Assembly: GCA_029204225.1 (NCBI GenBank)
Contig: CM055100.1
Span: forward strand, 25,737,106 to 25,801,105
Direction: 5' to 3'
Source of the DNA: Diphasiastrum complanatum
Lineage: Eukaryota > Streptophyta > Lycopodiopsida > Lycopodiales > Lycopodiaceae
DNA length: 64,000 nucleotides
Numbering within the stretch: the first letter of the stretch is position 1; each line of letters starts with the position of its first letter. Below the pieces are notes generated by a model. The model was not told where the DNA came from. It saw nothing but the letters and a program-made list of their open reading frames with translations, and made no database searches. The translations under genes and the position numbers were made by a program. Shown here piece after piece: positions 52,331 to 63,710 of the stretch.

Positions 52331-54215
52331 CTCCCTCTTCAACATTGGATGCTAGTTTCAACATAGTCTTTGAGCACATTCCAAGATTAGATCTATGCAT
52401 TAAATATAGGTCCTTTCCCAATGGTTTGGTGAAGATATCAGCCACACACTCCTTTGAAGAGACATGTTGAAGCTCCACCTCTTTGGCAATGACTTGATCT
52501 CTCACAAAATGGTGAGCAATCTCAATGTGCTTGCTCCTTGCATGAAAAACAGGATTGCTTGCCAAGCTTTGGGCTGAAAGGTTATCACAAAGTATGATTG
52601 GAGTCTTCTCTGGTTCCAGCAAGTGAAGATCCAATAACATCCTCTTGATCCAAAGAATCTCCTTGGTGCATGTTGTTAATGCCTTGTACTCGGCTTCGGT
52701 GGAAGATAGAGAGATAGTTGGTTGCTTCTTTGATAGCCATGAGACCACTCCATCTCCAAGATAGATTGCAAAGGCACTTGTTGACTTCCTATCCATTTGA
52801 TCACCTGCAAAATCTGAATCTGAAAATCCACAAAGGTTAGGTGTAGTACCTCCATACAAGATGCCAAAATCTCTAGATCCCGAGATGTATCTAAGTACTC
52901 TCTTTCCTAGCTTCCAATGAGCCTCACTAGGATCTTGCATAAATTGACTTAGTTTACCAACCACAAAGCTTAGATCAGGTCTTGTGATGGTTAACCATAT
53001 AAGAGATCCTATTAGCTTTCTATAGAGAGTAATGTCCTTGAAGGATCTTTCATTACTTCTTGTAGTTAGCTTTACATTTGATTCCATAGGAGTAGAAACA
53101 ACTTTACAATCTTCCATATGAAACCTTTTTAGAATAGAGTTAACATACTTTTCTTGACATATGAATGTAGATTTAGAAGTTCTAATAATCTCTATTCCTA
53201 AGATATAATGAAGTTTACCAAGATCTTGAATTTCAAACTCTCTTTTGAGTGCCATCTTGATTTCATCTATATCTAGATTGTTACCACCACTTAAGATAAT
53301 GTCATCAACATAGATCAAAAGTAAAGTGATATCATTTTCATTCAATCTAAAGTAGAGAGAATGATCATACTCACTCATAACAAAGTTTTGAGAAAGTAAG
53401 AAGGAATTGAGCTTAGCATACCAACTCCTTGGTGCTTGCTTTAGCCCATACAAACTCTTTTGGAGATAGCACACATGATTAGGCTCATCATGTGAAACAT
53501 AGCCCTCGGGTTGCTCCATGTAAATATCTTCTTCAAGATCACCATTCAAGAAGGCATTAGTAGCATCCATTTGCCACATATCCCAATCATAAAGAGTTGC
53601 AAGAGAGATTAGGATTCGAATAGTTACCATCTTTGCCACGGGTGCAAAGGTCTCATCATAGTCAATACCATATTCTTGAGCATACCCCTTTGCCACCAAC
53701 CTTGCCTTGTACTTGTTGATTGATCCATCTTGATTTGTCTTGATCTTGAAGATCCACTTACAACCAATTTCCTTCTTGTCCTTTGGAAGCTTTACCAACC
53801 TCCATGTGTTGCTTTTGATGAGTGCTTGATGCTCATGATCCATGGCTTGGATCCATTCCTTCTTTTGAATTGCTTCACCTACACAAGTTGGTTCATCAAA
53901 AGAGGTAAGAAAAGCAAAGTTAGAGTTGTCCACCACTTGCTTTCCTTTTTCATCATAGGTTAGCCTTGATGGCTTAGCCCTTTGCCTTTGAGTCTTCCTT
54001 GAAGTTTGCTTTGGAGTGGAATCTCCATCTTCATCCAAGACATCTTGCACATCATGATGATTAGTAGGCACATCAACATCAACATCAACAACATTGGAAA
54101 CATTCTCTTCATGAAAGATGACATCCCTACTTATGACAACTTTCTTTGTAGAAGGAATGTACACTTTGTAAGCCTTGCTTACTTCACTATAGCCAAAAAA
54201 CACACCCTTCTTTGA
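52326..54215 (-). CDS. Copia C1 pol, RT and RNase H part
   Basis: In the same frame as gag-integrase, just past the TAA at 54216-54218. It starts SKKGVFFGYSEVSKAYKVYI, then a linker. RT: WIFKIKTNQDGSINKYKARL, AKGYAQEYGIDYDETFAPVA, MWQMDATNAFLNGDLEEDIY, SLYGLKQAPRSWYAKLNSFL and the active site LLLIYVDDIILSGG. RNase H: GFSDSDFAGDQMDRKSTSAF, SSTEAEYKALTTCTKEILW, CDNLSAQSLASNPVFHARSK, HVSSKECVADIFTKPLGKD. All catalytic motifs are present. There is no usual ATG after the stop (the first in-frame GTG is at 54203), so translation would need readthrough or the undamaged parent sequence. Confidence 0.95.
   Translation of the reverse strand, partial: SKKGVFFGYSEVSKAYKVYIPSTKKVVISRDVIFHEENVSNVVDVDVDVPTNHHDVQDVLDEDGDSTPKQTSRKTQRQRAKPSRLTYDEKGKQVVDNSNFAFLTSFDEPTCVGEAIQKKEWIQAMDHEHQALIKSNTWRLVKLPKDKKEIGCKWIFKIKTNQDGSINKYKARLVAKGYAQEYGIDYDETFAPVAKMVTIRILISLATLYDWDMWQMDATNAFLNGDLEEDIYMEQPEGYVSHDEPNHVCYLQKSLYGLKQAPRSWYAKLNSFLLSQNFVMSEYDHSLYFRLNENDITLLLIYVDDIILSGGNNLDIDEIKMALKREFEIQDLGKLHYILGIEIIRTSKSTFICQEKYVNSILKRFHMEDCKVVSTPMESNVKLTTRSNERSFKDITLYRKLIGSLIWLTITRPDLSFVVGKLSQFMQDPSEAHWKLGKRVLRYISGSRDFGILYGGTTPNLCGFSDSDFAGDQMDRKSTSAFAIYLGDGVVSWLSKKQPTISLSSTEAEYKALTTCTKEILWIKRMLLDLHLLEPEKTPIILCDNLSAQSLASNPVFHARSKHIEIAHHFVRDQVIAKEVELQHVSSKECVADIFTKPLGKDLYLMHRSNLGMCSKTMLKLASNVEEGV
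52331..52343 (-). other. Polypurine tract of copia C1
   Basis: The minus strand reads GTTGAAGAGGGAG immediately before the 3' LTR. It is also the coding sequence for the last residues of pol (VEEG), so the protein ends across the LTR boundary. Confidence 0.92.
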
Positions 54216-56279
54216 TTAAGGATCTTCTTTAGTTCTATCATCAAGTGTGATATTGACAAAACATGTACATCCAAAGATCCTACAATGCTTGACACTCGGC
54301 CTTCTACCATAAAGAACCTCATGAGGAGTTTTACCATCCAAGGAAGCACTTGTCCATCTATTACATAGATAGTTAGCACATGCTAAAGCTTCCCCCCAAA
54401 AAGACTTAGCAAGATTAGCATGTAGTCTCATTGCCTTGGCACATTCACAAAGGGTTCTATTCTTCCTCTCGGCCACTCCATTCTGTTGTGGAGTCCTAGG
54501 ACTAGACATCTCCCTCTTAATCCCATGTGCTATACAAAAGTCTTTGAACCTATTTGAGGTGTATTCCCCTCCATTATCAGATCTTAAGCATTTGATCTTT
54601 GTATTGAATTGGTTTTCCATTTCATTCTTGAACTTGACAAATGCAGCAAACACTTCATCCTTACTTTTAAGAAGATAGATCCAAGTATACCTACTAAAGT
54701 CATCAATGAAAGTTGCATACATCTTTGCCCCACCATTGCTAGTTGTACTAGAAGAATGAATATCAGAATGCACAAGTTGAAAAGCTTCTTTAGATCTAGA
54801 AGTAGATCTAGAATAAGCAAGTCTATGAGATTTGGACAAGGCACAATGTTCACAAACACTATTGTTTGCAACAAGACTTTTAGGGAGACCAAGAACAAGC
54901 TCTTTCTTTGCCATTACCTCCAAAGATTTGAAGTTGGGATGGCCCAACCTCTTGTGCCAAACTTCTTGGTTTGTCAATTGCTCCCTAGCCATACATCCTT
55001 CATGATTAGAGATCACACATGCATCAAGCTTGAAAAGTTTACCATGCCTCCTACCTTGAGCAATCAAGGATCCACATTTACTTATCAAACATGCATCTCC
55101 AATGAACTCCACATCAAGTCCTTTGTCAATCATTTGACTTACACTAAGCAAATTCTTAGTGATTGAAGGAATGTACAAAACATTTTCAAGATTTGCTTTC
55201 CTATTTGTTGAAAGGGAAATAGGAATAGTGCCTATGCCTTTGATGTCACATTGACCATCATTTGCAGTGTAGATGATGTTACCTTCTCCCTCATAAGACA
55301 ATAAGGATGTAAAGTATTCCTTATGTCTTGTCATGTGAGATGAGGCTCCACTATCAATCCACCAAGGATCATTATCATCTATGTTGGCTAACAAACTTGA
55401 AGTCATAACAAGTGATTCACATGTGTTATGTTCTTCCTCATCTATTGTAAGATTTCCTTGCCTCTCTCCTTGCTCTCTTTTCTTCTTATAACATTCATTT
55501 GCAAAATGACCTTTTATCCCACAATAAAAGCACTTGAACTTTGACTTATTGTTCTTAGTAGAAGAGGAAGAGGAAGAGTGATCATCATGATCAAAGTTAC
55601 CACCTTTGGACCATTTCCCTTTGCCTTTACCTTTGCCCTTGAATTTGCCTTTTGTGAAGAAAGCCTCTTCACCTCCACCTTGCAAGGATGCACCATCAAG
55701 CTTTGATTGCAACCTATGTTCTTCAGCCAATAAGATTTCTTGCAAGTCAACCACACTTGGCAAGACTCTTTGAATGGCAAAACTTTGCACAAGGTTAGCA
55801 TGTTCATTTAGCAAACCATTCAACATAACTTGGACTATTTCACCATCTTTTATGTTCTCATCAATGCATGCTAAATCATCACTTAGGGACTTAACTCTCA
55901 AGATAAATGCATGAGCACTTTCACCCTCTCTTTGCCTACTAGAAAATATTTGTCTCCTTAGGGTCAATACCCTAGATGTGGACTTTGATTCAAAGAGCTT
56001 CTTTAAGGCATTCCATGCCTCACTTGCACTTTGACACTTTCCAACTTCCTTGAGAAGTTCATTTGTAACATTCATTTTAATGATATGAAGAGCCCTTTTG
56101 GCCTTCTTATCAAACCTTTGTTGCTCTTGAAGTGTGAGAGGTCTCTCTTCAATTTCTGCAACTATGTCCATGAGTTCATTCAACTCAAGTAAGGACTCCA
56201 TCCTCACTTTCCAAGTAGAGTAGTTTGATGAACTCAACCTTTCACTAGACTCTAGCATGATCCCACCATTGGAAGCCAT
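54216..56279 (-). CDS. Copia C1 gag, protease and integrase part
   Basis: 687 codons from the ATG at 56279. gag: MASNGGIMLESSERLSSSNY, STWKVRMESLLELNELMDIV, LRVKSLSDDLACIDENIKDG. The zinc knuckle CFYCGIKGHFANEC is at about residues 247-260. Protease: WWIDSGASSHMTRHKEYF at about 303, and VLYIPSITKNLLSVSQMID. Integrase zinc region: VWHKRLGHPNFKSLEVMAKK, VCEHCALSKSH. Core: LVHSDIHSSSTTSNGGAKMY (first Asp, about 501), IKCLRSDNGGEYTSNRF (about 569) and TPQQNGVAERKNRT (Glu, about 603). The frame stops at TAA in DRTKEDP-stop-SKKG, where relatives have a coding triplet. Everything else is open, so this single nonsense codon is the only visible defect. Confidence 0.95.
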   Translation of the reverse strand: MASNGGIMLESSERLSSSNYSTWKVRMESLLELNELMDIVAEIEERPLTLQEQQRFDKKAKRALHIIKMNVTNELLKEVGKCQSASEAWNALKKLFESKSTSRVLTLRRQIFSSRQREGESAHAFILRVKSLSDDLACIDENIKDGEIVQVMLNGLLNEHANLVQSFAIQRVLPSVVDLQEILLAEEHRLQSKLDGASLQGGGEEAFFTKGKFKGKGKGKGKWSKGGNFDHDDHSSSSSSTKNNKSKFKCFYCGIKGHFANECYKKKREQGERQGNLTIDEEEHNTCESLVMTSSLLANIDDNDPWWIDSGASSHMTRHKEYFTSLLSYEGEGNIIYTANDGQCDIKGIGTIPISLSTNRKANLENVLYIPSITKNLLSVSQMIDKGLDVEFIGDACLISKCGSLIAQGRRHGKLFKLDACVISNHEGCMAREQLTNQEVWHKRLGHPNFKSLEVMAKKELVLGLPKSLVANNSVCEHCALSKSHRLAYSRSTSRSKEAFQLVHSDIHSSSTTSNGGAKMYATFIDDFSRYTWIYLLKSKDEVFAAFVKFKNEMENQFNTKIKCLRSDNGGEYTSNRFKDFCIAHGIKREMSSPRTPQQNGVAERKNRTLCECAKAMRLHANLAKSFWGEALACANYLCNRWTSASLDGKTPHEVLYGRRPSVKHCRIFGCTCFVNITLDDRTKEDP

Positions 56280-57436
56280 GATTCTAATGTTTCTTCAACT
56301 TTTAGGTTCTGTCCTAAAGCACTTAGCACTCACTTTTCTCTCAACAAATGATAGATAAAGAGATCTATGAAGATTTAGGACCCTAAAACACTTCTATCTT
56401 GAACCTAGATGGTTTCCAAGCATAGAAAGGAAGATTGAAACACATGCAACACTTTGCACACACTAAGAATGGATTACAAAATCAAACCAACCTGAACACA
56501 CTCTTGCTTAAGCTCTCAAACTTTCCAGCAAGTGACCAAATCAAGTTATGGTGTGAAGAGTTACTTGCATTCTTAGAAAATACCCAAAACTAGGATGCCA
56601 AGATTACCTAGTAATGAACAAACTTGATCAACATATGATCAACACACTAAGATATTGATTCAACCTGTAAAACCACATGTAAACCACACTTCTAAAAGTT
56701 TATAAACTCCATCAAGTGATAAATACAAGATTTAGAGGTGAATGAATGAGCACACTTAGTGAATCACAAGACTAGCTTCACTATCTTGTCAAATCTTGGT
56801 GTTTAGATGTAGATCTAAGATCACTTCACATGAGAATGTTCCTCAACCTGTTAAGAACCTGAAAACACACTTGCATAATGGTTAACACCTTCCAGCAAAT
56901 GCTCCAATCAAATTACATAAGGAGAGTTACTTACATGCTCAACAAAGTACACCAAAATTTATGCCAAAATTGATGACAATCTTTACAATATGCTCTTCAC
57001 AATGGAGCTTACAATATGTTCACCCAAAAAAGGGGATCTTTCATCCAAATGGGAGCTTTTCTCAGCCTTTAGGAGAATTACAACTCACTCAAAAGAGCAT
57101 TTGTCATCCACTTAAGGAGAAGTTTCATCCACTTAAGGAGAGTGTTCATCCAAGAATGGAGATTGTCAACAATAGGATTGAAAAGAACATTGTTAGTATT
57201 GAATATGCACAAGCCTCACAATCACAAATGATTAGGTGTTATGATCTGATCCAAAATAGTTTCTTTTCAGCCTCTGATCTTCAATAGACCTGAAATATGC
57301 TTTTGATCCACAAGTTCAACTCACAAAACAAAGGTTAGTAAGATTTGATCAACAAAGCAATGCAAAATCATGCTAGAACTTGATCAAACATCCAAATATC
57401 ACCAAAAATGGAATACTTACTGTAAATAGAAGCCAA
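56280..57436 (-). other. Leader of copia C1
   Basis: About 1.16 kb between PBS and gag ATG without a supported ORF. It contains CCACTTAAGGAGA repeats near 57110-57135 and matches the C2 leader at 12736-13557 in reverse. The length is typical of copia elements with long leaders. Confidence 0.8.
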
Positions 57437-57451
57437 CCAGCTCTGATACCA
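57437..57451 (-). other. Primer-binding site of copia C1
   Basis: The minus strand reads TGGTATCAGAGCTGG, starting at the base after the LTR end. It is of initiator-Met tRNA type. Confidence 0.96.
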
Positions 57452-58106
57452 TGTGAAAAATACAGATCCTAAGTGGATCTAAACTCCAAGATCATTGGCT
57501 TGAATGCTTGCACTCCAAACTACATAAGCTAGGAATTGGCAACACATTCTATGCTACCTAGAATGCAAAGAACTTGATCAAAAAGCATTTATCACAAATG
57601 GAAACTTCCATAAACATCAAGTGCGGCCCAAAATAGCATTATACAGTCCATAATACATCAGCCTATCACTTTTGGAAAGCACCTAAGATCATACACAATA
57701 GCTTGAAGACAATACACACAACAATGCTCTCAATGGAGGAAGAAACAATGACAATGATCTATTGATCTCAATGAAGCATACAAAAGGTTTCTCCAACCTG
57801 TTTTCCACGACTTCCCTACTATTTATGGATGAGGAAGATGACTCTCTCTCCTCTCTCTAGAAGGTACTTGACCCTAGATATTCCCTATATAGGAAAAATA
57901 GCTAAAAATGGCTTATATGACCAAAATACATCAAAATGGTCTCATTTTGAAGGGTATGAAGTTTGACACTTCATCATACTGAAAAAATACAGTAAATAAA
58001 AACATTGTGGCCTGGTTCACACGTGTGAAACTCCAGAACCAAAACTATTTACAATTTTAGCCAATTTAGGCCTCAAACTAGCTAGGAAATGTTGACAATT
58101 TTCACA
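57452..58106 (-). repeat. 5' LTR of copia C1 (655 bp)
   Basis: Identical to 51676-52330 except at 57650 (A against G at 51874, a CpG-to-CpA change on this strand). It carries the same G-box palindrome (58016-58029) and CArG box (57884-57893). Confidence 0.97.
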
Positions 58107-58718
58107 CTTAATTCAAATTCTCTATTTTCTTATGTGTGTTCCACTGTGAATGCTTTCTAATAATTTCTCTCTCATACATTGATACTTGTCCCATGAGTCA
58201 CTCAGGATATCTAATCTTGAAGGAAGGATGGTTGTCTTAGACGCCTAACTGTTTCGCTCCCTTCATGGTTGTCTTCGACACCTACAAGGTATTCTTTCTA
58301 TCAATCTAAGTTAAAATCTGAATCTATAGTTTGGTAAAGATCATGTTATAATTTTTATGTTGAGTTTTCTTTAATCATTTTGCATCTATCAAAGCCCAAC
58401 ACTGCACCATTATTCTTAAATCTATTTTGTACTCACTTTAGTCTGATTGACAGTAACTCCATACTCTTTGGTGATTGTGCTCTTGATTTATCTGAGCTCG
58501 CATTTATTTTTATGATCTTGCAGTAAACGTAAAAGTTGTGATCTCGTTAGCATTTGCGATCCAAGATCGTTCTTGTTGGCAATTAATAGCAGCCCATTTT
58601 AGGGAGAGTTGTTCTGCACTATTTCTCTCTCCCGCTTCATTCTTTGTACGTCATGTGGTAATAGAGCATTCCTATCAGAGCTTGTGTTTATCCAACTGTC
58701 GTCCTCCCTCTAACAGAT
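58107..58718 (+). repeat. Right part of LTR G
   Basis: It starts with the duplicated CTTAA and continues the LTR interrupted by C1. It has GGTTGTCTTAGACGCC and GGTTGTCTTCGACACC boxes and ends CCCTCTAACAGA before the PBS. Confidence 0.65.
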
Positions 58719-58730
58719 TGGTATCAGAGC
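58719..58730 (+). other. Primer-binding site of the copia with LTR G
   Basis: TGGTATCAGAGC, two bases after the CTAACA LTR end, iMet type. Instead of plus-strand gag, minus-strand gag follows from about 58740, so the element's body has been replaced or inverted. Confidence 0.9.
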
Positions 58731-58739
58731 TGCTTTTTG

Positions 58740-59300
58740 ATTGAGTTGGAGGCTTCTGCTGCTGCTGCACTTGATTCTTGACCTTGTAGTTGTTCTTCTT
58801 CTTGGTGTATAAGGCCAGGGACTTGTTTTTGACGGACAAATCACTGGTCTTTCTCCACATCTCTTCTTGAAGAAGGTGACCGATGAACTTTTGAAGAGTC
58901 AAGTCAGGTTGAGTGGAGATCATCACAAAAAAGTGCTCATAGGACTTTGGTAAAGAAGGAAGCAAGGTCTTTACAGCATCATCATCATGAATAGAACATC
59001 CTACAATTGACAGTTGATCTAACAAAGACATGAAATTGTTGATGTGGGTGGTGATAGTTGTTGAATCATACATCCTAAGTGTAAAGAACCTATTCTAAGG
59101 CCATGTGGTTACATCGTGAGTCTCATAGAGATTTGTTAGCAATTCTAATGCTTCCTTAGAGGACTTGCATGTGGTAACATTGTAAATCTGGGAGTTGGCC
59201 AGATTCAACATGATTGATGCTAAGGCCTTCTGATCCTTGATCTTCCATGTCCTTGCTAAGTCATAATCATCGTCATCATCCGTCTACGACATCTCAAAGG
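58740..59300 (-). pseudogene. Copia gag fragment, inverted against LTR G
   Basis: The minus frame reads ARTWKIKDQKALASIMLNLA, NSQIYNVTTCKSSKEALELL, then MYDSTTITTHINNFMSLLDQ, LLPSLPKSYEHFFVMISTQP, TLQKFIGHLLQEEMWRK and a Gln/Lys-rich tail (VKNQVQQQQKPPTQSK). It is gag of UBN2 type, related to the family A gag (LTSLPSSYDSWV). The open frame then runs through the reverse complement of the PBS, showing a fusion near 58735-58745. One stop occurs near 59095. No knuckle is left. Confidence 0.82.
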
Positions 59301-60037
<737 letters not shown>

Positions 60038-60099
60038 GCTCTATTCTATGGTCATTATGTTTTATACGCTCTTCAAAACCTTGTGAAATGGTTTCTCCC

Positions 60100-60480
60100 T
60101 TATGGTACCAAACTAGCAAAAAAAGCCTTACCTTTTTAAACTTAGAAACCCCTTACATCAGCAGTGAAGGAGATAATCTGGTTCAGAAGGCTACTACAGG
60201 ATCTGCAATTCCCGCAGATCGGTCCAACTATACTCTAGTGCAAAAAATTAGAGCTACATAGCTCTATCTCTGAACCCACGAACTCATAATAGAACTAAGC
60301 ATATAGAAGTTCAATTTCATTTTCTTAGAGAGAAGGTTTAGAGCCAAGATGTTGTGCTAAGTTACTGTCATACTGACAATATGTTGGCTGATATTTTGAC
60401 AAAGCCATTGTCTAGAGATAAACATTCTACTTTAGTAGATATGATAAATCTCAATTGTAGTTCAGATTCATAGTAGTAAG
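60100..60480 (+). pseudogene. Copia A4 RNase H C-terminus
   Basis: Frame-broken pieces of the RNase H end: HNRTKHIEVQFHFLREKV-like sequence and CHTDNMLADILTKPLSRDKH, then TLVDMINLNCSS and TAG. It matches A3 (MLADILTKPLAREKH). A polypurine tract and LTR follow directly. The upstream part of the domain is missing. Confidence 0.85.
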
Positions 60481-60492
60481 CTTAAGGGGGAG
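60481..60492 (+). other. Polypurine tract of copia A4
   Basis: CTTAAGGGGGAG, the same tract as A3 (33798-33811), immediately before an LTR starting TGCTAAAG. Confidence 0.88.
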
Positions 60493-61483
60493 TGCTAAAG
60501 TTTAATCTTACTCCTCATCCTAACTGCCCTCCTTCTTTTTCATGTAAATCACTCTCTCAAGTAGTCTGCGGAAAATGAACTGTTTTCAACAGTCTGCATT
60601 CTTACATTCGCTACAGTCTGCATTTTTACTCAGGAATTTCCACAGGCGAAAAACTCGACATTGTCGCTCTTGTCACAGTATGGGCCATCCTGAGCAACTA
60701 AGTGTTTTGCGACACTTGTGTTAACTCAGTTTTTAGGCCATTTCAGACACTACCAGAAATGCGACACTGCTTCGCATAAAATGCAAAAAAGATGACACTC
60801 TGCAGAAATACACAAGATTCCAAGTACAGACTATCTACATCTTCACGCTCCAATACTGTTCTAATTAGTCAGTTAAGCGATCTTGTAAATGCAAAGATAG
60901 AATAATGCAAGATCTTTCAGTTGCTATATATATAAATGAGCAATTGAGAGAGAGATTCAAAAGTTGATTCATCAGAATGTACATGAGATATACGAATAGA
61001 TAGATAGAGATCTACGATCAAAAATTGGTCTTTCAGTAGCTGACTCCTCAGAGTTAGTGATCATAGAGAGAGAGTAAATATTTAGAGCAGTAGCTATTGT
61101 CTTGTTTCTGTTAATAGGATCATGCGCTTATCAGTGCTATTGTTTTGTGGTCTAATTGTTGTCTTTACAACACTAATATACAGATTCGTTGTTGTCCCAT
61201 TTTCTTACATTCTTGTTGAATGCTAAGTAGCTCTCACTCTTCTTCCGCAATATCACAGACAAGAAAATGTATGGCTGTCCTTGACGCCTAATTGTAATTA
61301 CATTCCTTTATATCAGAATATCAGGATCAGTGAATTGCATGGCTATCTTAGACATCTAATAGTTTTCACAATTTATCTGAACGGTTGTCTAAGACACCTA
61401 CACTGATACTCTTATCAAAAGCAGCTCTTTAATATCCATTCTCCAAGTAATCCGAGATCCTTTAATAGGAATTTGTTTTATCA
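60493..61483 (+). repeat. LTR of copia A4 (about 991 bp)
   Basis: It starts TGCTAAAGTTTAATCTTACT after the polypurine tract and ends ATTTGTTTTATCA. TATA-like CTATATATATAA lies near 60922. GCGACACT words recur at 60716 and 60761, as in the solo LTR at 34375-35669. Confidence 0.7.
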
Positions 61484-61499
61484 GTTGGCATCAACATCC
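61484..61499 (+). other. Weak PBS-like site after LTR A4
   Basis: TTGGCATCAACATCC at the LTR's right edge partly matches TTGGTATCAGAGCC. If real, this single LTR served as the 3' LTR of one element and the 5' LTR of another. The match is imperfect. Confidence 0.35.
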
Positions 61500-63150
61500 A
61501 AGCCAATTTGAAATAGTGAGATCCCACCAAAAGCACTACTAGGAAGCCTATTACATAAAAAATTAGCACAAGTTATGGCCTTTGCCCAAAAAGAGATGGG
61601 TAGAGATGCATCAAGTCTCTAAGACTTTGCACATTCACATAGGCTCCTATTTTTCCTCTTGTCCACCCCATTTTGCTAGGGGATGTAGGGACAAGTAAAC
61701 TCTCTCTTAATGCCATTGATCTCACAAAAGTCTCTCATCCTATTGGATATGTACTCTCCTCCATTATCACATCTTAGAACTTTAATGCAAGAACTAAGTT
61801 GCTTTTCCACTAGAGACTTAAACTTCACAAAAGCTTCATATACAAGGCTTTTCTTAGACAATAAGTCAATCCAAGTGAATCTAGTACAATCATCTATGAA
61901 AGTTAAATACATTAAGGCACCTCCATTACTTTCATGAGAAAAAGCATGTACATCTAAATGAATAAGATCCAAGGGTGAAGTAGATCTTGTCAAAGATCTC
62001 TTGTAGGAAGTCTTGTGTGACTTTGCAAGGTCACATGCCTCACACACTTTGCCACACTTCTTGAATGATTTTGGTAGGCCGAGAGCTAGCTCCTTTGATG
62101 CCATGGACTCCATTGATTGCAGATTAGGATGGCATAGTCTTTTGTGCCAAAGCTCCACTTGAGTCAACTCCTCCCTAACCATATTCACACTTTCAATGGC
62201 CATCCAACTTAAAAAGCCTTCCTCACTTAATGCCACTAGCTATGAACTTATTACTTTTCAAGATAGTACATACTCCATTCTTGAAGCCATCCTCTTCCTC
62301 CTCCCCTTGTGCAAGATTGCTTTGATCTTCACTCCCTTGTGTATTCTTCTTCTTATAGCATTCGGAAGCAAAGTGTCCTTTCTTTCCACAAAAGAAACAC
62401 TTTAGCTTGGCTTTGTTCTTTTGCTTCCCTTTGGAGGTAGACCCTCCATCCTTTGCCTCGGCCTCCTTGCCTTGGAACTTCTTGAATGGATGAGTCTTCT
62501 TCTTGCCTTTTGATGTGAATTTTTCTTTCTCATCACCATTATGTAGTGACAAAGACCCCATTCTTGTTTTGAGGTGTAGAATCCTACTCTCCTTGGCCAC
62601 AAGAACATTCTGCAACTTACCAATTGATGGAAGTTGGTCTTGAATAGAAAAATATTAAACTAGATTAGAGAACTAATCACCTAATCCGTTCAAAATTACT
62701 TGTACTATTTCATTGTCTTGGATCTTCTCTCCTATAGATCCCAATTCTTTGTTCAAAGATTTTACTCTTAGGACATACTCTTGTCCATTTTCTCCACTTC
62801 CCCCTCATGCTTTGCAAGATCAAGTCTCTTAGCATAAGCACTCTTGAAGTGTTATTGGATTTATAAATATTCTTTAATGAATCCAAAGCCTCTTTTGATG
62901 AGGCACAAGAAGCCACCTCCTTCGAGAGGTCATTGCTTACATTCAACTTTAAGCAATGTAAGGCTAATCTAGCCCTCTTCTTGTATTTAAGTTGTTCTTG
63001 GGAAACTTGAGGCTCTTCCTCAACTCCTAAAAAAATATCAAAGGGGTCATGGATCACAAGTAGTGATTCTATCCTCACTTTCCAAATGGAATAGTTTGTG
63101 GAAGTTAGTTTCTCACTAGATTCTAACAAATATCCACCCATGGATGACAT
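61500..63150 (-). pseudogene. Copia D gag to integrase, RT lost
   Basis: gag from 63150: MSSMGGYLLESSEKLTSTNY, SIWKVRIESLL, LALHCLKLNVSNDLSKEVAS, a frame break near 62840, and the knuckle CFFCGKKGHFASEC at about 62360-62400. The protease is deleted between about 62236 and 62223. Integrase: VELWHKRLCHPNLQSMESMA, VCEACDLAKSHKTSY, LIHLDVHAFSHESNGGALMY (first Asp), IKVLRCDNGGEYISNRMRDF (second Asp), then QNGVDKRKNRSLCEC with Asp-Lys where the family has Ala-Glu (the catalytic Glu lost). It ends at about 61500 against LTR A4. It is related to C1 but clearly distinct. Confidence 0.9.
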
Positions 63151-63710
63151 TGTGAATGAAAGCCTATGAGATGCACAAAGATCTCTTGATAATGAATGAT
63201 CTTTCTAGCTCCTTAGGAAGCTTCTAATCTCGGCCCAATCAACCTAGTTCAAACTTGGATGATGGGGTAATAGAATCACTCAAAAATCCTAGCAAATCAC
63301 TCCTTCACAAAATTTTTGCTTGATATTTCACGCACACATAAGATATGATTGAATCAGCCTCAAAGATCTGATATAATGCTTCAAAATGAATTGCTTCAAT
63401 TACTCAAATTTCTATTTGATCATTAGCATTCAATGGATTGAATCTAGATCTAGACAATGCACCAAAAATCATGAATTTTGGACTAGTTTGCACATTTTTT
63501 GGACCAAAAACACTAAGTAGACTTGATTTGAAGGTTGTTGTATGGTTTTACACGTGTGGACAGTACACCTGCAGCCCACAAATCGATATTGACCAAAAAT
63601 ATTGAAGGTACCATTCTGCTTGAACTCGCCCACTCAAGTAAACTTCAAAAACAACACATTGACAATGATTTTCACAAGATTTATTAATCATAAAATCACT
63701 CTTATATTTA
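63151..63710 (-). other. Leader of copia D
   Basis: About 560 bases between a PBS-like site and the gag ATG, no coding content. ACACGTGTGG occurs at about 63551, the same box found in other LTRs here. Confidence 0.6.

Larger units (their letters stand above)
51676..58106 (-). mobile_element. Copia C1: full-length, recent insertion (6431 bp)
   Basis: A minus-strand Ty1/copia with two 655-bp LTRs (51676-52330 and 57452-58106) that differ at a single base (51874 G, 57650 A). It is flanked by a perfect 5-bp duplication CTTAA (51671-51675 and 58107-58111). It has an iMet PBS, a polypurine tract and one polyprotein frame of 1317 sense codons broken by one TAA. It inserted into LTR G. Near-identity of the LTRs means insertion was recent in evolutionary terms. 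It is the best-preserved element in the window and the likely autonomous relative of the C2 copies. Confidence 0.97.

Noticed and set aside
54609-55166. Plus-strand ORF of 185 codons within C1
   Set aside because: It is the shadow of the intact integrase and protease frame on the minus strand.
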